Assembly: GCA_902493585.1 (NCBI GenBank) | Contig: CABUPZ010000006.1 | Coordinates: 1 to 64,000 of the forward strand | DNA from: an uncultured Fusicatenibacter sp. | Lineage (GTDB): Bacteria; Bacillota; Clostridia; Lachnospirales; Lachnospiraceae | Direction: 5' to 3' | DNA length: 64,000 nt | Shown: positions 45,200-55,486 of the stretch, piece by piece | Layout of the letters: each line of letters starts with the position of its first letter | How positions within the stretch are numbered: position 1 is the first letter of the stretch | The notes under the pieces: generated by a model | Databases searched by the model: none | The model's input: the letters and a program-made list of their open reading frames with translations, nothing else | What the model was told of the DNA's origin: nothing | Made by a program: the position numbers and the translations under genes

Positions 45200-45796
45200 T
45201 CATAGTTTTTTTACTTGTTCCACAAAATTCTGAATTTCAGAAAAACAGTCTTCTATGGCTCCGTTATTATAAAATCTTTTCCTGATTCCCGCCTGCTCAA
45301 TCTTCTCTTCCGAAAAATCTTCACAGTCTGCCAGAAACCTGCGGCACATCTCCGCATATTTCGGCTGCTGTTGTTTTCTCTCCCGTTTCAGGGCGCGTTC
45401 CAGGCGGATGCCGTCTTCCACCTCCACATACAGCGGACACAGGAACTCTTCTCCATAGTATTCCTTTAGCTTCAGATAGGACTCCAGCGTACCGATTCCC
45501 AGATAACTGTTCTTTTCCAGAGCAACCTGCCCGTCGTCGGCGGTAAAATAATACCACGGTCCATGAACCGTCTGATACATCCGTTCCTCGATGATCTTAT
45601 TGCACTTCCGGAGTTCTTCCAGTTTTTCCTCATCCGTAAAAAAGTACTCTCTTCCGTCCTGCTCTCCCTCGCGGATCGGCCGCGTCGTATATAACACCAT
45701 TGGATGAAGCTCCAGCGCTTCCTGCTGCTTCAGATATTCATAGATATGATCTTTTCCGGACGCGCTTTTGCCCATCAGATAAAAAATTTTCCCCAT
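45200..45796 (-). CDS. guanylate kinase-like protein
   Basis: A 198-residue P-loop kinase of the guanylate kinase family. MGKIFYLMGKSASGKDHIYE contains the GKSASGKD P-loop, and VLYTTRPIREGEQDGREYFF the GMP-binding TTRxxREGExxGxxY pattern. The acceptor region is somewhat divergent (YQTVHGPWYYFTADD), so it may be a paralogue of the housekeeping Gmk. It is upstream of holB in the position where thymidylate kinase lies in Bacillus; the gap to holB is about 85 bases. Confidence 0.85.
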   Translation of the reverse strand: MGKIFYLMGKSASGKDHIYEYLKQQEALELHPMVLYTTRPIREGEQDGREYFFTDEEKLEELRKCNKIIEERMYQTVHGPWYYFTADDGQVALEKNSYLGIGTLESYLKLKEYYGEEFLCPLYVEVEDGIRLERALKRERKQQQPKYAEMCRRFLADCEDFSEEKIEQAGIRKRFYNNGAIEDCFSEIQNFVEQVKKL

Positions 45797-45840
45797 CCTC
45801 TTTTTCCATTCTTGTCTTTTTTCTTTTATGCCTTTTTCTT

Positions 45841-46530
45841 TTATGCCTTAAAGCGGTATCCTACGCCCCAGATGGTCTCGATATACTGAGGTTTCGCCGT
45901 ATTGAACTCGATCTTTTCACGGATTTTCTTGATATGCACCGTAACCGTAGCGATATCTCCAATGGATTCCATATCCCAGATTTCCCGGAACAATTCTTCC
46001 TTGGTAAACACACGGTTTGGATTTTCCGCAAGAAACGTCAGCAGATCGAACTCTTTCGTTGTAAACTGTTTTTCCTCGCCGTTGACCCAGACTCTGCGGG
46101 CGGTCTTATCAATCTTGATGCCCCGGATCTCCACCACGTCGTTCACTTTCTGACCGCTTCCGATCAGACGGTCATACCGCGCCAGATGTGCCTTTACCCG
46201 GGCAACCATCTCACTTGGAGAAAACGGCTTGGTAATATAGTCATCCGCCCCAAGGCCAAGGCCCCGGATCTTGTCGATGTCATCCTTCTTTGCAGAGACC
46301 ATGATGATCGGCATATTTTTCTTCTCACGCACCTGGCGGCAGATCTCAAATCCGTCTACCTCCGGCAGCATAAGATCCAGAATCAGAAGATCGAACTCCT
46401 CGTTCAGTGCTTTGTTCAGTCCTGTATCTCCTCTGTTTTCAATTTCCACTTCAAATCCGGAAAGCTCCAGATAATCTTTTTCCAGATCAGCAATCGCCTC
46501 TTCATCTTCAACGATAAGTATCTTGCTCAT
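45841..46530 (-). CDS. OmpR-family response regulator
   Basis: A 229-residue two-component regulator. The receiver domain shows ILIVEDEEAIADLEKDYLEL with the acidic pair, LLILDLMLPEVDGFEIC with the phospho-acceptor Asp, and IMVSAKKD with Ser and Lys. The C-terminal winged helix includes FTTKEFDLLTFLAENPNRVF and VTVHIKKIREKI. ATG 46530 follows AGGAGGTA; an upstream in-frame start lacks one. It is followed by the sensor kinase in the reverse sense of usual listing: the kinase gene is transcribed first and overlaps it by 23 bases only at its 3' end... the regulator start lies inside the kinase 3' end. Confidence 0.95.
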   Translation of the reverse strand: MSKILIVEDEEAIADLEKDYLELSGFEVEIENRGDTGLNKALNEEFDLLILDLMLPEVDGFEICRQVREKKNMPIIMVSAKKDDIDKIRGLGLGADDYITKPFSPSEMVARVKAHLARYDRLIGSGQKVNDVVEIRGIKIDKTARRVWVNGEEKQFTTKEFDLLTFLAENPNRVFTKEELFREIWDMESIGDIATVTVHIKKIREKIEFNTAKPQYIETIWGVGYRFKA

Positions 46531-48040
46531 TAATCGGTACCTCCTGATATTTTCTAAGTACAAAGTACATAGTTGTTCCTACGCCTTCCTTGCTGGTCGC
46601 CCACACCTTTCCGCCGTGGTCTTCCAGGATCTTCTTTACGATGGAAAGCCCGATTCCGCTGCCGCCCCTGGTAGAATTCCGGGAAGCGTCCGTGCGGTAG
46701 AACCGGTCGAAGATCTTCACCAGATCTTTGTTTGCAATTCCCTTGCCGTTGTCCTCAATCTCCACCTGAACAAAATCTCCCACATCACGCAGACGGATAT
46801 TGATCACTTTATGGGGCTTATCCATATATTTGATCGAATTATTGACAATATTGTTGATGACCCGTTTCAGCTGCTCCGCATCTGCGATCACCACCGGTTC
46901 ATCATGAAGATAATTGAAATATGTCAGATCCACCCCCTGGGCCTCAAGATCCAGGCTCAGCTCTTCCACGCAGTCCTCAAAATAATCTGCAATAGGGATT
47001 TTTGCAAAGGTATACGGAATCCTGTTGGTATCGATTTTCGAATAAAACGTCAGCTCATTGATCAGACGGTCCATCTCGTTTGCCTTATTATAAATGGTGC
47101 GGATGTATTTGTCCATCTTCTCCGGCGTATTGGCGACACCGTCCATGATTCCTTCCACATAACCTTTCACCGCGGTGATCGGCGTCTTCAGGTCATGGGA
47201 AATATTGCTGATCAGCTCTTTGTTTTCCCGGTCAAACTCTACCTTTTCTTCCGCGTTTTCCTTCAGCCGGATACGCATCTCCTCAAAGTCATCACACAGG
47301 TCATTGATCTCTTTGACACTGCTTCCCTCCACCGTAAAATCCAGGTTGCCTTCCTTGATATTCTGCGTCGCTTTTTTCAGCTGTTCCAGCGGGGAGATCA
47401 CACCCCGGTAGATCCAGAAGCTCAGACCGAAGCTCGTAAATACCAGGATCAAAATGGTCGCAAAAAACATTTCCTCCCACATTTTTCTCATCTGCGGAAA
47501 AATCTGATCGACCCTTGTCACGATAAACACACTGCCGTCACTGCCATCCTCAAAGGTAAAATCCAGCTGTTTCACCAGTTCTTTCTGGTCGCTGTGCAGA
47601 TAAATCCCTCCATTTTCCTCGATTCCTGAACTTCCGTAATCCGGCAGTGTCTCCAGCAGTTCATGATCCTCCACCCGGTCGGAGCCATTGAAGAATATTT
47701 CATTATCCTTTCTCACCGCAAGAAAAGAAGAATCTTTCAACAGCTTCGCATTCACTTTCTCCAGATAGCTGATATTTTCCAGATCCTGTGGACTGTCCTC
47801 CGCTTTCCCGGAAAGTTCTGTATATTCTCTGGAGGTCAGTATGTCCATCATCAGCGCATTGTTGGAAAGCATTTCATAAGTTGGATTTTCAATTCCGTAC
47901 TGTTCTCCGATTGCCTTGACTTTATATTCAGAAAAGAGATAAAACGTGATTCCGCAGAGAATGATCGGCACAAAAATGGTGATGAAAAAAGAAATGATGA
48001 CTTTTGTTTTCAATTTCATACTTCTGTTACGACGATTCAT
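46508..48040 (-). CDS. membrane sensor histidine kinase
   Basis: About 510 residues. TM1 lies at about 12-33, an extracytoplasmic sensor region at 34-180 and TM2 at 183-205, then a HAMP domain, HisKA with the phospho-acceptor His in ISNISHDLKTPITAVKGYVE, and HATPase_c with GGSGIGLSIVKKILEDHGG. The open frame starts at 48076, but ATG 48040 has AGAGGG upstream and gives the normal short basic N-terminus MNRRNRSMKLKTK. Its last 23 bases overlap the start of the response regulator gene, so the pair is translationally coupled, kinase first. The signal is unknown. Confidence 0.93.
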   Translation of the reverse strand: MNRRNRSMKLKTKVIISFFITIFVPIILCGITFYLFSEYKVKAIGEQYGIENPTYEMLSNNALMMDILTSREYTELSGKAEDSPQDLENISYLEKVNAKLLKDSSFLAVRKDNEIFFNGSDRVEDHELLETLPDYGSSGIEENGGIYLHSDQKELVKQLDFTFEDGSDGSVFIVTRVDQIFPQMRKMWEEMFFATILILVFTSFGLSFWIYRGVISPLEQLKKATQNIKEGNLDFTVEGSSVKEINDLCDDFEEMRIRLKENAEEKVEFDRENKELISNISHDLKTPITAVKGYVEGIMDGVANTPEKMDKYIRTIYNKANEMDRLINELTFYSKIDTNRIPYTFAKIPIADYFEDCVEELSLDLEAQGVDLTYFNYLHDEPVVIADAEQLKRVINNIVNNSIKYMDKPHKVINIRLRDVGDFVQVEIEDNGKGIANKDLVKIFDRFYRTDASRNSTRGGSGIGLSIVKKILEDHGGKVWATSKEGVGTTMYFVLRKYQEVPINEQDTYR

Positions 48041-48299
48041 ACTGTTTCTGCCCTCTTCTTCCATGTGGAAACCCAAAATTTCATTACTTTTTATTATATC
48101 ACAGGCGCTGTTGTTTTGCCCGTTAAGTAACTGGAATATTTATAAATTTTCTATAAATATGGGAGAGGGGAGTAGTGATGCGCGAAATTCAGGTGGAAAA
48201 CTTTTGGGCTGAACTGATTGATTTTGGAGTAATTTGTACATAAAACGGGGCTTGCAGACTATGGAATGGCGCTTTTAACCATAATTAAAAAAGGGCAAA

Positions 48300-48342
48300 A
48301 GACAATGGCTGCAGAATGGTTTGTTTCTGCAGCCATATGTCT
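48300..48342 (-). terminator. terminator of metK
   Basis: ATGGCTGCAGAA (48305-48316) pairs with TTCTGCAGCCAT (48325-48336), extended by AGAC/GTCT; on the minus strand TTTT follows. The gap 48041-48445 otherwise holds the kinase promoter region (AT-rich, 48080-48160) and no gene. Confidence 0.75.
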
Positions 48343-48445
48343 TATTTCTGGTTCATTAAATTTGAATTTTTCTTATCTGTTTGAATCTGGGTTTTCATTC
48401 AGATGTTCTGAACAATTTTGTCTTTGTTTTTTGCTTATCTGATAT

Positions 48446-49639
48446 TTATTTGTTCAGATATTTTTTCAGTTCTTCTACTTTGTCCAGTCTCTCCCACGGC
48501 AGATCCAGGTCGTTGCGTCCGAAGTGGCCGTATGCGGCGGTCTGTTTGTAGATCGGGCGGCGAAGATCCAGCATTTTGATGATTCCTGCCGGACGGAGGT
48601 CGAAGTTTTCGCGTACGATTTCTGTCAGTTCGTTGTCTGACAGTTTTCCAGTGCCGTAGCTGTCGATCATAATGGAGGTCGGGTGTGCGACACCGATCGC
48701 GTAGGAAAGCTGTACCTCGCATTTATTTGCCAGTCCTGCTGCGACGATGTTTTTTGCAACGTAGCGTGCCGCGTATGCTGCGGAACGGTCTACCTTTGTG
48801 CAGTCTTTTCCGGAGAATGCTCCGCCGCCGTGACGGGCATATCCGCCGTAGGTGTCTACGATGATCTTACGTCCGGTCAGTCCTGCGTCGCCGTGTGGTC
48901 CGCCGATGACGAAACGGCCGGTCGGGTTGATGAAGAACTTGGTGTTCTCGTCTACCATTTCTGCCGGAAGAATCGCATCAAACACATATTTTTTGATGTC
49001 CTCATGGATCTGCTCCTGGGTCACATCCGGGTCATGCTGTGTGGAAAGTACCACCGCATCCAGGCGGATCGGTTTTCCGTTTTCATCGTATTCTACGGTT
49101 ACCTGAGTCTTTCCATCCGGACGCAGGTAAGACAAAGTTCCGTCTTTGCGCACTTTTGTCAGCTGACGTGCCAGTTTGTGCGCCAGCGCGATCGGATATG
49201 GCATAAATTCTTCGGTCTCGTTGCTTGCATATCCAAACATCATTCCCTGATCGCCGGCTCCGATAGCATCGATCTCCTCGTCGGACATATTGCTTTCCTT
49301 TGCTTCCAGCGCCTTGTCAACGCCCATCGCAATATCCGGAGACTGTTTGTCCAGCGCAATGACAACTGCACAGGTGTCTGCGTCAAATCCATATTTTGCA
49401 CGGTCGTAACCGATCTCGCGGATCGTATCACGGATGATCTGCTGAAAATCTACATGTGCTTTGGAGGTAATCTCTCCCAGAACCATCACATATCCGGTTG
49501 TGGTGCAGGTTTCGCATGCAACACGGCTCATTGGATCCTGCTCAAGAAGCGCGTCCAGAATCGCATCGGAAATCTGATCGCAGATCTTATCCGGATGTCC
49601 TTCAGTAACAGATTCGGAAGTAAAAAGTCTTTTTTCCAT
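48446..49639 (-). CDS. metK: S-adenosylmethionine synthetase
   Basis: Makes SAM from methionine and ATP. 397 residues from [20 protein letters not shown], the standard start. Signature sequences [13 protein letters not shown] and [19 protein letters not shown] are present. ATG 49639 follows AAAGGAC; the open frame extends further upstream only through the leader. Expression is controlled by the SAM-I riboswitch directly upstream, giving feedback by its own product. It is a single-gene unit. Confidence 0.98.
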   Translation of the reverse strand: MEKRLFTSESVTEGHPDKICDQISDAILDALLEQDPMSRVACETCTTTGYVMVLGEITSKAHVDFQQIIRDTIREIGYDRAKYGFDADTCAVVIALDKQSPDIAMGVDKALEAKESNMSDEEIDAIGAGDQGMMFGYASNETEEFMPYPIALAHKLARQLTKVRKDGTLSYLRPDGKTQVTVEYDENGKPIRLDAVVLSTQHDPDVTQEQIHEDIKKYVFDAILPAEMVDENTKFFINPTGRFVIGGPHGDAGLTGRKIIVDTYGGYARHGGGAFSGKDCTKVDRSAAYAARYVAKNIVAAGLANKCEVQLSYAIGVAHPTSIMIDSYGTGKLSDNELTEIVRENFDLRPAGIIKMLDLRRPIYKQTAAYGHFGRNDLDLPWERLDKVEELKKYLNK

Positions 49640-49697
49640 TCTCTTGTCCTTTCTTTGTTTATTGCTGCTTCTCTTCAGAGATTTTTGAAACATATAA

Positions 49698-49842
49698 GAA
49701 AAAAGCCCGCAAAAAAGCGGACCTGACAAACTACTGTTCAAATCCCCTTATTGTTCGAAATCTTCGCTCAGGCTGGCACCTTCCCGGATCGGGGGTTGCC
49801 GTGGTTTCACAGATCCTATGTATCTCCGCCACTCTGAATAAG
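49698..49842 (-). promoter_or_regulatory. SAM-I (S-box) riboswitch with terminator
   Basis: On the minus strand the aptamer spans 49842-49747. P1 is CTTAT paired with ATAAG; the core has GAGTGGCGGAGA, GTGAAACCACGGCAACC, AAGGTGCCAGCCTGAGCGA, matching the S-box consensus (GAAACC..GGCAACC and AGGTGCCA). Downstream, GTCCGC pairs with GCGGGC (49722-49705) and is followed by six Ts, an expression platform that stops transcription when SAM is bound. The gene controlled is metK. Confidence 0.95.
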
Positions 49843-49886
49843 AGAAAAGCAAGTATCACTATATAATTAAAAAATGTTCCTTACAT

Positions 49887-49915
49887 ACTGTATAGCAAAA
49901 GAGCGTATACGTCAA
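49887..49915 (-). promoter_or_regulatory. promoter of metK
   Basis: Minus-strand TTGACG (49915-49910) lies 17 bases from TACAGT, or 15 from TATACA, about 45 bases before the riboswitch. The rest of the gap to the phosphoketolase terminator shows no gene. Confidence 0.55.
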
Positions 49916-50134
49916 GGGGTTTTTTGAAAAAGGGCTGCTTTCTGTGTTTCGAAGGCGTAAGATGGAAAGTTTTTATTTTTTCAAATGGGGGAAGTGGTGG
50001 TTGAATGCGTATAGGCAGAGTGGATTTATAAGCGATTTTGGATTTTTGGTTTTTAGGTTTGTTGATGGCTTTACGGGAATGTGAATATCTAAATTTTCGA
50101 CCATAATCAAAATTCGATTGTGATCAATAAGAGA

Positions 50135-50175
50135 AAAAGGAACTGTATACCTTTTTTGGGCATGCAGTTCCTTTT
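50135..50175 (-). terminator. terminator of the phosphoketolase gene
   Basis: AAAAGGAACTG (50135-50145) pairs with CAGTTCCTTTT (50165-50175); the minus-strand 3' side runs into TTTTTCTC. Confidence 0.8.
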
Positions 50176-50272
50176 CCGTGTATGATTTCCTGTGTAACAA
50201 GACAGTAAGCTTTTATTGATCCTGTATCAGGTCTTTTTCTAAAGAATCTGCCATCTCTGGAGGTTCTTGTAT

Positions 50273-50296
50273 AACAGTTCAGCGGGCTGTACTGTT
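50273..50296. repeat. degenerate copy of the GTTCAG palindrome
   Basis: AACAGTTCAGC and GCTGTACTGTT around GG, one mismatch in 11. It lies seven bases downstream of the phosphoketolase stop codon. Confidence 0.5.
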
Positions 50297-50302
50297 GCGT
50301 TT

Positions 50303-52687
50303 TTATGCCTCCGGCAGATGCCACTCCCAGTTGCGTACTTCTTCCAGATCCTGGCCGTATTCTGCAATGTACTGTTTGTGCTCGATGAGTTTGTCGTTCA
50401 TCTTCTGGATCAGATGCGCGCCCTTGTTGCCCAGCTGCGGCAGGTGCATGATCACATCTTTTACCAGGTTGAAGCGGTCGATCTCATTCTGTACACGCAT
50501 ATCGAACGGAGTGGTGATGGTTCCTTCCTCCTGATAGCCATGAACGGACAGGTTGCGGTTGTGACGCTCGTAGGTCAGCTCGTGGATCAGAGTCGGATAT
50601 CCATGGAATGCGAAGATGATCGGTTTGTCCTTGGTGAACAGTGCGTCGTACTCGCGGTCGCTCAGTCCGTGCGGATGTTTGTGGTCGGATTCCAGTTTGA
50701 ACAGGTCGACCACGTTGATCACGCGGATCTTCAGCTGCGGCATTTCCTCACGCAGGATGGTAACTGCTGCCATCACCTCGAGGGTCGGTGTGTCACCGCA
50801 GGCTGCCAGTACAACATCCGGCTCTTCTCCGGCGTCGTTGCTTGCCCAATCCCAGATGCTGATACCCTGTGTACAGTGTTTTACTGCCTGCTCCATGGTC
50901 AGCCACTGGATACTCGGATGTTTGGATGCAACGATGGCATTGACGTAATTCTTGCTCTTGATGCAGTGATCAAAGCAGGATAACAGACAGTTCGTATCCG
51001 GCGGAAGGTACATGCGTACAACGTCCGCTTTCTTATTGGCAATATGATCCAGGAATCCAGGATCCTGATGGGTAAATCCGTTGTGGTCCTGCTGCCATAC
51101 ATTGGAAGTCAGGATAAAGTTCAGGGATGCGATCGGCTGTCTCCAGGAAAGCTGGTTGCAGACTTTCAGCCATTTCGCATGCTGTGCTGCCATGGAATCC
51201 ACGATACGGATGAACGCTTCATAGCTTGCAAAGAATCCGTGACGGCCTGTCAGCAGATAGCCTTCCAGCCAGCCTTCACACATATGCTCGCTGAGCATAC
51301 CGTCCATGATACGTCCGTCTCTCGCCAGACAGTCGTCGTTCTCGATCATGCCTGCATTCCAGTCACGGTTTGTCGCCTCGAAAGCACGGTACAGACGGTT
51401 GGACATGGACTCATCCGGTCCGAAGATACGGAAATTCTTGTTTTCTTCGTTCAGACGGAAAATATCACGTACATATCCACCCAGTTCGATCATATCCTGC
51501 GCTTTTGTCTTTCCGGCCTCTACCTCGATTCCGTAATCACGGAAGTCCGGCAGACGCAGGTCTTTCAGAAGCAGACCGCCGTTTGCGTGAGGATTGGCGC
51601 CCATACGCGCATTTCCCTTCGGAGTCAGCTCTGCAATCTCCGGTTTCAGACGGCCGTTCTCGTCAAACAGCTCTTCCGGACGATAGCTTTCCAGCCACTC
51701 TTTCAACTGCTCAAGATGTACCGGTTTTTCCATGGACATCGGAACCTGATGCGCACGGAAGGTTCCTTCGATCTGCTGTCCGTCTACGACCTTCGGGCCG
51801 GTCCATCCCTTCGGTGTACGCAGAACGATCATCGGCCATATCGGTCTTTCCGGATCGTTGTTTTCTCTTGCGTTTTTCTGAATTGCTTTGATCTCTTCGA
51901 TGACGGTATCCATGGTCTCCGCCATCTTGCGGTGCATGGTCATCGGATCATCGCCTTCTACGAAGTACGGTTTCCACCCGCATCCCTTGAAGAAGGATTC
52001 CACTTCCTCATGAGAGATACGTGAGAAGATGGTCGGGTTGCTGATCTTGTATCCATTCAGGTCCAGGATTGGAAGAACCGCACCGTCGGAGATCGGATTC
52101 AGGAATTTATTGGAATGCCAGGAAGTAGCCAGAGGGCCCGTCTCAGACTCGCCGTCACCAACGACTGTTACCGCAATCAGATCCGGATTGTCAAAGACTG
52201 CTCCGAAAGCGTGCGCGATGGAATACCCCAGCTCACCGCCTTCGTTGATGGAACCCGGTGTTTCCGGCGCACAGTGGCTCGGAACTCCGCATGGGAATGA
52301 GAACTGTTTGAACATTTTCTTCATTCCTTCGGTATCCTGGCTGATGTTCGGATATACCTCGCTGTAGGATCCTTCCAGATAAGTATTGGCAATCTGGAAG
52401 TTTCCGCCATGTCCCGGACCGGAAATATAGATCATATCCAGGTCGTAACGTTTGATCACGCGGTTGCAGTGTGTCCAGACAAAGTTCTGTCCAGGTACCG
52501 TTCCCCAGTGACCTACGATTTTTTTCTTTACATGATCCATTGTCAGCGGCTCACGCAGCAGCGGATTATCTAACAGATACAGCTGACCGGCAGACAGATA
52601 GTTTGCAGCGCGCCAGTAAGCATCCATCTTTTGCAGCAGTTCATCAGATAATGGCTGCTTCTCAAGACAAGTTGTTGATTCGCTCAT
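50303..52687 (-). CDS. xpk: xylulose-5-phosphate/fructose-6-phosphate phosphoketolase
   Basis: Thiamine-diphosphate enzyme that splits xylulose 5-phosphate or fructose 6-phosphate with phosphate to acetyl phosphate and an aldose phosphate, feeding acetate and ATP formation. 794 residues, the expected length. Clear family sequences include [20 protein letters not shown], the ThDP-binding [33 protein letters not shown] and [15 protein letters not shown]. The start is ATG 52687, six bases after AAAGGAG; an earlier in-frame ATG lacks a site and lies upstream of the promoter. An ArsR-like regulator gene lies just upstream on the same strand. Confidence 0.96.
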   Translation of the reverse strand: MSESTTCLEKQPLSDELLQKMDAYWRAANYLSAGQLYLLDNPLLREPLTMDHVKKKIVGHWGTVPGQNFVWTHCNRVIKRYDLDMIYISGPGHGGNFQIANTYLEGSYSEVYPNISQDTEGMKKMFKQFSFPCGVPSHCAPETPGSINEGGELGYSIAHAFGAVFDNPDLIAVTVVGDGESETGPLATSWHSNKFLNPISDGAVLPILDLNGYKISNPTIFSRISHEEVESFFKGCGWKPYFVEGDDPMTMHRKMAETMDTVIEEIKAIQKNARENNDPERPIWPMIVLRTPKGWTGPKVVDGQQIEGTFRAHQVPMSMEKPVHLEQLKEWLESYRPEELFDENGRLKPEIAELTPKGNARMGANPHANGGLLLKDLRLPDFRDYGIEVEAGKTKAQDMIELGGYVRDIFRLNEENKNFRIFGPDESMSNRLYRAFEATNRDWNAGMIENDDCLARDGRIMDGMLSEHMCEGWLEGYLLTGRHGFFASYEAFIRIVDSMAAQHAKWLKVCNQLSWRQPIASLNFILTSNVWQQDHNGFTHQDPGFLDHIANKKADVVRMYLPPDTNCLLSCFDHCIKSKNYVNAIVASKHPSIQWLTMEQAVKHCTQGISIWDWASNDAGEEPDVVLAACGDTPTLEVMAAVTILREEMPQLKIRVINVVDLFKLESDHKHPHGLSDREYDALFTKDKPIIFAFHGYPTLIHELTYERHNRNLSVHGYQEEGTITTPFDMRVQNEIDRFNLVKDVIMHLPQLGNKGAHLIQKMNDKLIEHKQYIAEYGQDLEEVRNWEWHLPEA

Positions 52688-52730
52688 AAGAGACTCCTTT
52701 CCCATCATTTGTTCGTTTTTTAACAAACTT

Positions 52731-52759
52731 ATCATATAACTTGTTGTGTTTTGAAACAA
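52731..52759 (-). promoter_or_regulatory. promoter of the phosphoketolase gene
   Basis: Minus-strand TTGTTT (52759-52754) and TATGAT (52736-52731), 17 bases apart. The spacer and -35 form an imperfect repeat of CAACAAGTT/AAGTTGTTT, a possible operator. Confidence 0.55.
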
Positions 52760-52817
52760 CTTGTTTTTTGCTCTTTTCTGACTAATTATTGCTTGAGAAG
52801 GCGGACGGCCGGAGAAT

Positions 52818-53870
52818 TTATTGCTGTTCCAGGTGATCAAAATAGTCGCTCAGCCGCGTCATCGTATCTTCCATTTTTTGCCGGTTCAGAGAATAGATGA
52901 CCTTGTTTGCCGAGAGGGTGGTATTTACCAGCTGCAGATCCGTCAGCACCGACATATGATAAGAAATCGTGGCAGTGGACAACTTCAGCGTGTCCGCCAG
53001 TTCCCGGTTAATATATTCTTTGTGGGACAGAAGCCGCAGGATTTCCAGCTTATTTCCGTCCGCCAAGATCTTTCCGTATGCCATCACATCCTTCTTCTTC
53101 ATTTCCTGCCGGGGCGTCGACACCGGATGATACGGGAAGAATGCGCCGATGATAAACCAGCTCTGTCCGTTCTGATCTATGAGCCCCCGTATGGAAAACG
53201 GATCATACAGCAGCATCGTCATTTCCTCCGGAAGAACTTCCCTGCTGAACTGATAGGTGCTCTCTCCGATCATAACCGTGTCGATAGGACTCTTTCTGTC
53301 ATACGCCTCTATTTCCGCCCGACGGCGCCGAAAGATATCCTCCAATTCTGTTTCATATCTGGCAAGGTTTCTGCGCACATACCGAAGCAGATCAAAGATC
53401 TTTCTCTTATGATCCTGGGGATGAAGCAATGCGAACAGGATCTGCCACCGCATTCCGTCCTCCATCTGCAGGGAATTTATATAGTCCGTAAAATCCGCCA
53501 GCTTTTCATCGATGGGCGCTTTCGTATCTTCACATCTCACATTCAGGCGTTCGGAAAGTGTCAGAGTGTCAAAAAACACCTCCTCTTCCTCCAGTTCGTC
53601 CAACGCACGAATAAAATGGGAACGCCCCAGCAAAGACGCCATGCAGGTTCTTGTATTGTCCAGCGACTTAAAATAGAATTGAATGCTTTTTTTTGAAAGG
53701 CCTTCCACCGCCTCACGCTGAATCTGTGACAGAAGCTCCAGATCCTTCCGGCAGTCCTCCGGCAGCGCATCCGTCTGTAATTTTCCGGCAAGATCGTACT
53801 CCCCATCTGCCGCGTTGGATAAAACCGCAACACATTCCTGGACATAACTTATTTTTGATTGAAACTTCAT
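52818..53870 (-). CDS. ArsR-type HTH regulator with long N-terminal domain
   Basis: A 350-residue regulator. The C-terminal 85 residues are an ArsR-type winged helix: [20 protein letters not shown] and [20 protein letters not shown], the second containing the recognition helix. The N-terminal 260 residues are helical and do not match a family I can name; such large forms are common in Firmicutes and may sense a ligand. No Cys-rich metal site is apparent. GGAGTGG precedes ATG 53870. Only 46 bases separate it from the MFS gene upstream, so the two are probably one operon, with this protein regulating the exporter or itself. Confidence 0.8.
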   Translation of the reverse strand: MKFQSKISYVQECVAVLSNAADGEYDLAGKLQTDALPEDCRKDLELLSQIQREAVEGLSKKSIQFYFKSLDNTRTCMASLLGRSHFIRALDELEEEEVFFDTLTLSERLNVRCEDTKAPIDEKLADFTDYINSLQMEDGMRWQILFALLHPQDHKRKIFDLLRYVRRNLARYETELEDIFRRRRAEIEAYDRKSPIDTVMIGESTYQFSREVLPEEMTMLLYDPFSIRGLIDQNGQSWFIIGAFFPYHPVSTPRQEMKKKDVMAYGKILADGNKLEILRLLSHKEYINRELADTLKLSTATISYHMSVLTDLQLVNTTLSANKVIYSLNRQKMEDTMTRLSDYFDHLEQQ

Positions 53871-53907
53871 ACCTTTCCACTCCTCGTATATTAAGTATCC
53901 GATGCAT

Positions 53908-53937
53908 CGTAACTGCTCAGACCTCTGAACAGTTACG
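53908..53937. repeat. GTAACTG..CAGTTAC palindrome at a gene end
   Basis: CGTAACTGCTCAGA and TCTGAACAGTTACG around CC, one mismatch. The stop codon of the MFS gene (53917-53919) lies inside it. Confidence 0.65.
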
Positions 53938-55212
53938 GATCTCTTTTCCGGTAAACTCTTCCGGCATTGTCTTCTTGCTGAAAAGCCAAAGACATACGGC
54001 TATTACCAGTATACCACTTATTGTAAAGAAAACAGCAATGGAAATGAATCCAACCACGGCAGAAACAAGTGCAGACGCCACCGGAACAGCTACGGCACTT
54101 GCGCTTCCCATCAGGCCGCTCAAGCGTGTCAGGTAACGTTTGTCACATTTTTGAATGACAGAAGCGTTCGCAAACGTATTCAGCAGTGCCACACCCATGC
54201 CAACCAAAAAGGTAAGCATTCCTTCTGCAAACAGCACGCCTGCCGGAGATGCGATCCATGTTCCGATGGCTACTGTTCCAAGATAAAGCGCTCCTATCAT
54301 CAGGCTGCTTCCCAAAAGAATTTTCTGTTTCGGCACATACTTGACGATCTTCGGATACAGGAGTGCGCCTGCGATCATTCCCAAACTCAAAGACACGCCG
54401 ACTACGGACAAAATCTGCTCACCGCCGTGAAGCACCTCTTTTGCCATAGCGGCCTCCAGACAATTATAAGGCACCAGCAATGCATTCAGCATCACTCCAA
54501 GGAGGATCAAATATCGCATGGTGTCGCTTTCTTTTACCACTTCCACGCCATCGCCCAGGTCATGAAACAGTTTTCTGACAGAAAACGGTTCACTGTCCTG
54601 TTTTTTCGTCTCTTTTGTCTTCATGCAGGACAGCAGTACCGCCGAGATCATAAAGGTAAGCACATCGACCAGTACCGCTCCGGCATTGCCAAGCGTACCG
54701 ATGATCAGCGCTCCGGCACCCAGTCCCACCAACTCTGCCGCGCTGCTGCATCCGGACTGGTAGGAAACAGCCTCATTATACTGTTCTTTGTCAACGATTA
54801 TCGGGAGGATGCTGCCGCCCGCCGGCTGACGAAAAGCTTCAACCGTGGAAATGAGCAACGTAAAGATCACCATTTCCACAGGGGTCGGCAGTCCGGTAAG
54901 CAGCCGGAACAAAAGATATCCTACCAACAGTGCCCGCAGGAGGTCAGAGACCACCATAACATTTTTCTTTTTTCTCCGTTCAAGCAGTGCGCCTGCCACC
55001 GGCTGCAGAAATACGGTTGGCAGCCGGTTTGCGGCAAAGACCAAAGCACTGAACGCAGCGCTCCCGGTAAGAGAATAGGTCAGCCATGTAAACACGATGG
55101 AATCTACGGAATCCCCAAATCGGTTGACGGTATTTGCCAAGACCAGCAATACATAATTTTTGTTTTGAAAAATCCTCTGTTTTTCTGCCTGGCTCAAATT
55201 ATTGTTAGACAT
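53917..55212 (-). CDS. MFS transporter (DHA3-like efflux)
   Basis: Twelve-helix major facilitator of 431 residues. NRFGDSVDSIVFTWLTYSLT at the N-terminus, FAANRLPTVFLQPVAGALLE in the motif A region and the ERRKKKNVMVV loop are typical of DHA3-like macrolide/drug exporters. AGGAGG lies seven bases before ATG 55212. The strong promoter upstream overlaps TTAG/CTAA palindromes, pointing to repressed, inducible expression. Substrate unknown; drug or metabolite export is inferred from the subfamily. Confidence 0.9.
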   Translation of the reverse strand: MSNNNLSQAEKQRIFQNKNYVLLVLANTVNRFGDSVDSIVFTWLTYSLTGSAAFSALVFAANRLPTVFLQPVAGALLERRKKKNVMVVSDLLRALLVGYLLFRLLTGLPTPVEMVIFTLLISTVEAFRQPAGGSILPIIVDKEQYNEAVSYQSGCSSAAELVGLGAGALIIGTLGNAGAVLVDVLTFMISAVLLSCMKTKETKKQDSEPFSVRKLFHDLGDGVEVVKESDTMRYLILLGVMLNALLVPYNCLEAAMAKEVLHGGEQILSVVGVSLSLGMIAGALLYPKIVKYVPKQKILLGSSLMIGALYLGTVAIGTWIASPAGVLFAEGMLTFLVGMGVALLNTFANASVIQKCDKRYLTRLSGLMGSASAVAVPVASALVSAVVGFISIAVFFTISGILVIAVCLWLFSKKTMPEEFTGKEIRNCSEV

Positions 55213-55225
55213 TTATTATACCTCC

Positions 55226-55313
55226 TGTTAGATTTTTTTCTAACAATAATTATAGCACAAGTTTAGTGTTTGTCAATCAATACATTAGATATTTATCTAA
55301 TATTAATATCTAA
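55226..55313 (-). promoter_or_regulatory. promoter and TTAG/CTAA operators of the MFS gene
   Basis: Minus-strand TTGACA (55276-55271) and TATAAT (55254-55249), 16 bases apart, form a near-consensus promoter. Immediately downstream TGTTAG and CTAACA (55226-55245) form an inverted repeat at the start point. Upstream, ATTAGATAT and ATATCTAAT-type half sites give a perfect palindrome at 55284-55301 plus a further ATATCTAAC at 55306-55314. Sites on both sides of a strong promoter fit tight repression. Confidence 0.7.
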
Positions 55314-55412
55314 CATCAAAGATCTTCTGCATTCACACAAATGGCTTTTTCGAAGTCTCAGACTCCGGACGAAAGATTTCAAGCACGCTCCGCCCTTTGA
55401 TAAAATAAAAAA

Positions 55413-55458
55413 TACAGTAAAAATATATCTTCTTTTCCTCAGATATATCTTTACTGTA
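55413..55458 (-). terminator. terminator of murA
   Basis: Arms at 55413-55430 and 55441-55458 share TACAGTAAA and ATATATCT, 17 of 18 bases paired, with a T-rich tail on the minus strand. Confidence 0.85.
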
Positions 55459-55486
55459 CTCTGTAAGTTTCAGCAGCCGCAGCGGC

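Noticed and set aside
49728..49745. GTTCAAATCC resembling a tRNA T-arm
   Set aside because: It lies between the SAM-I aptamer and its terminator and has no other tRNA features.
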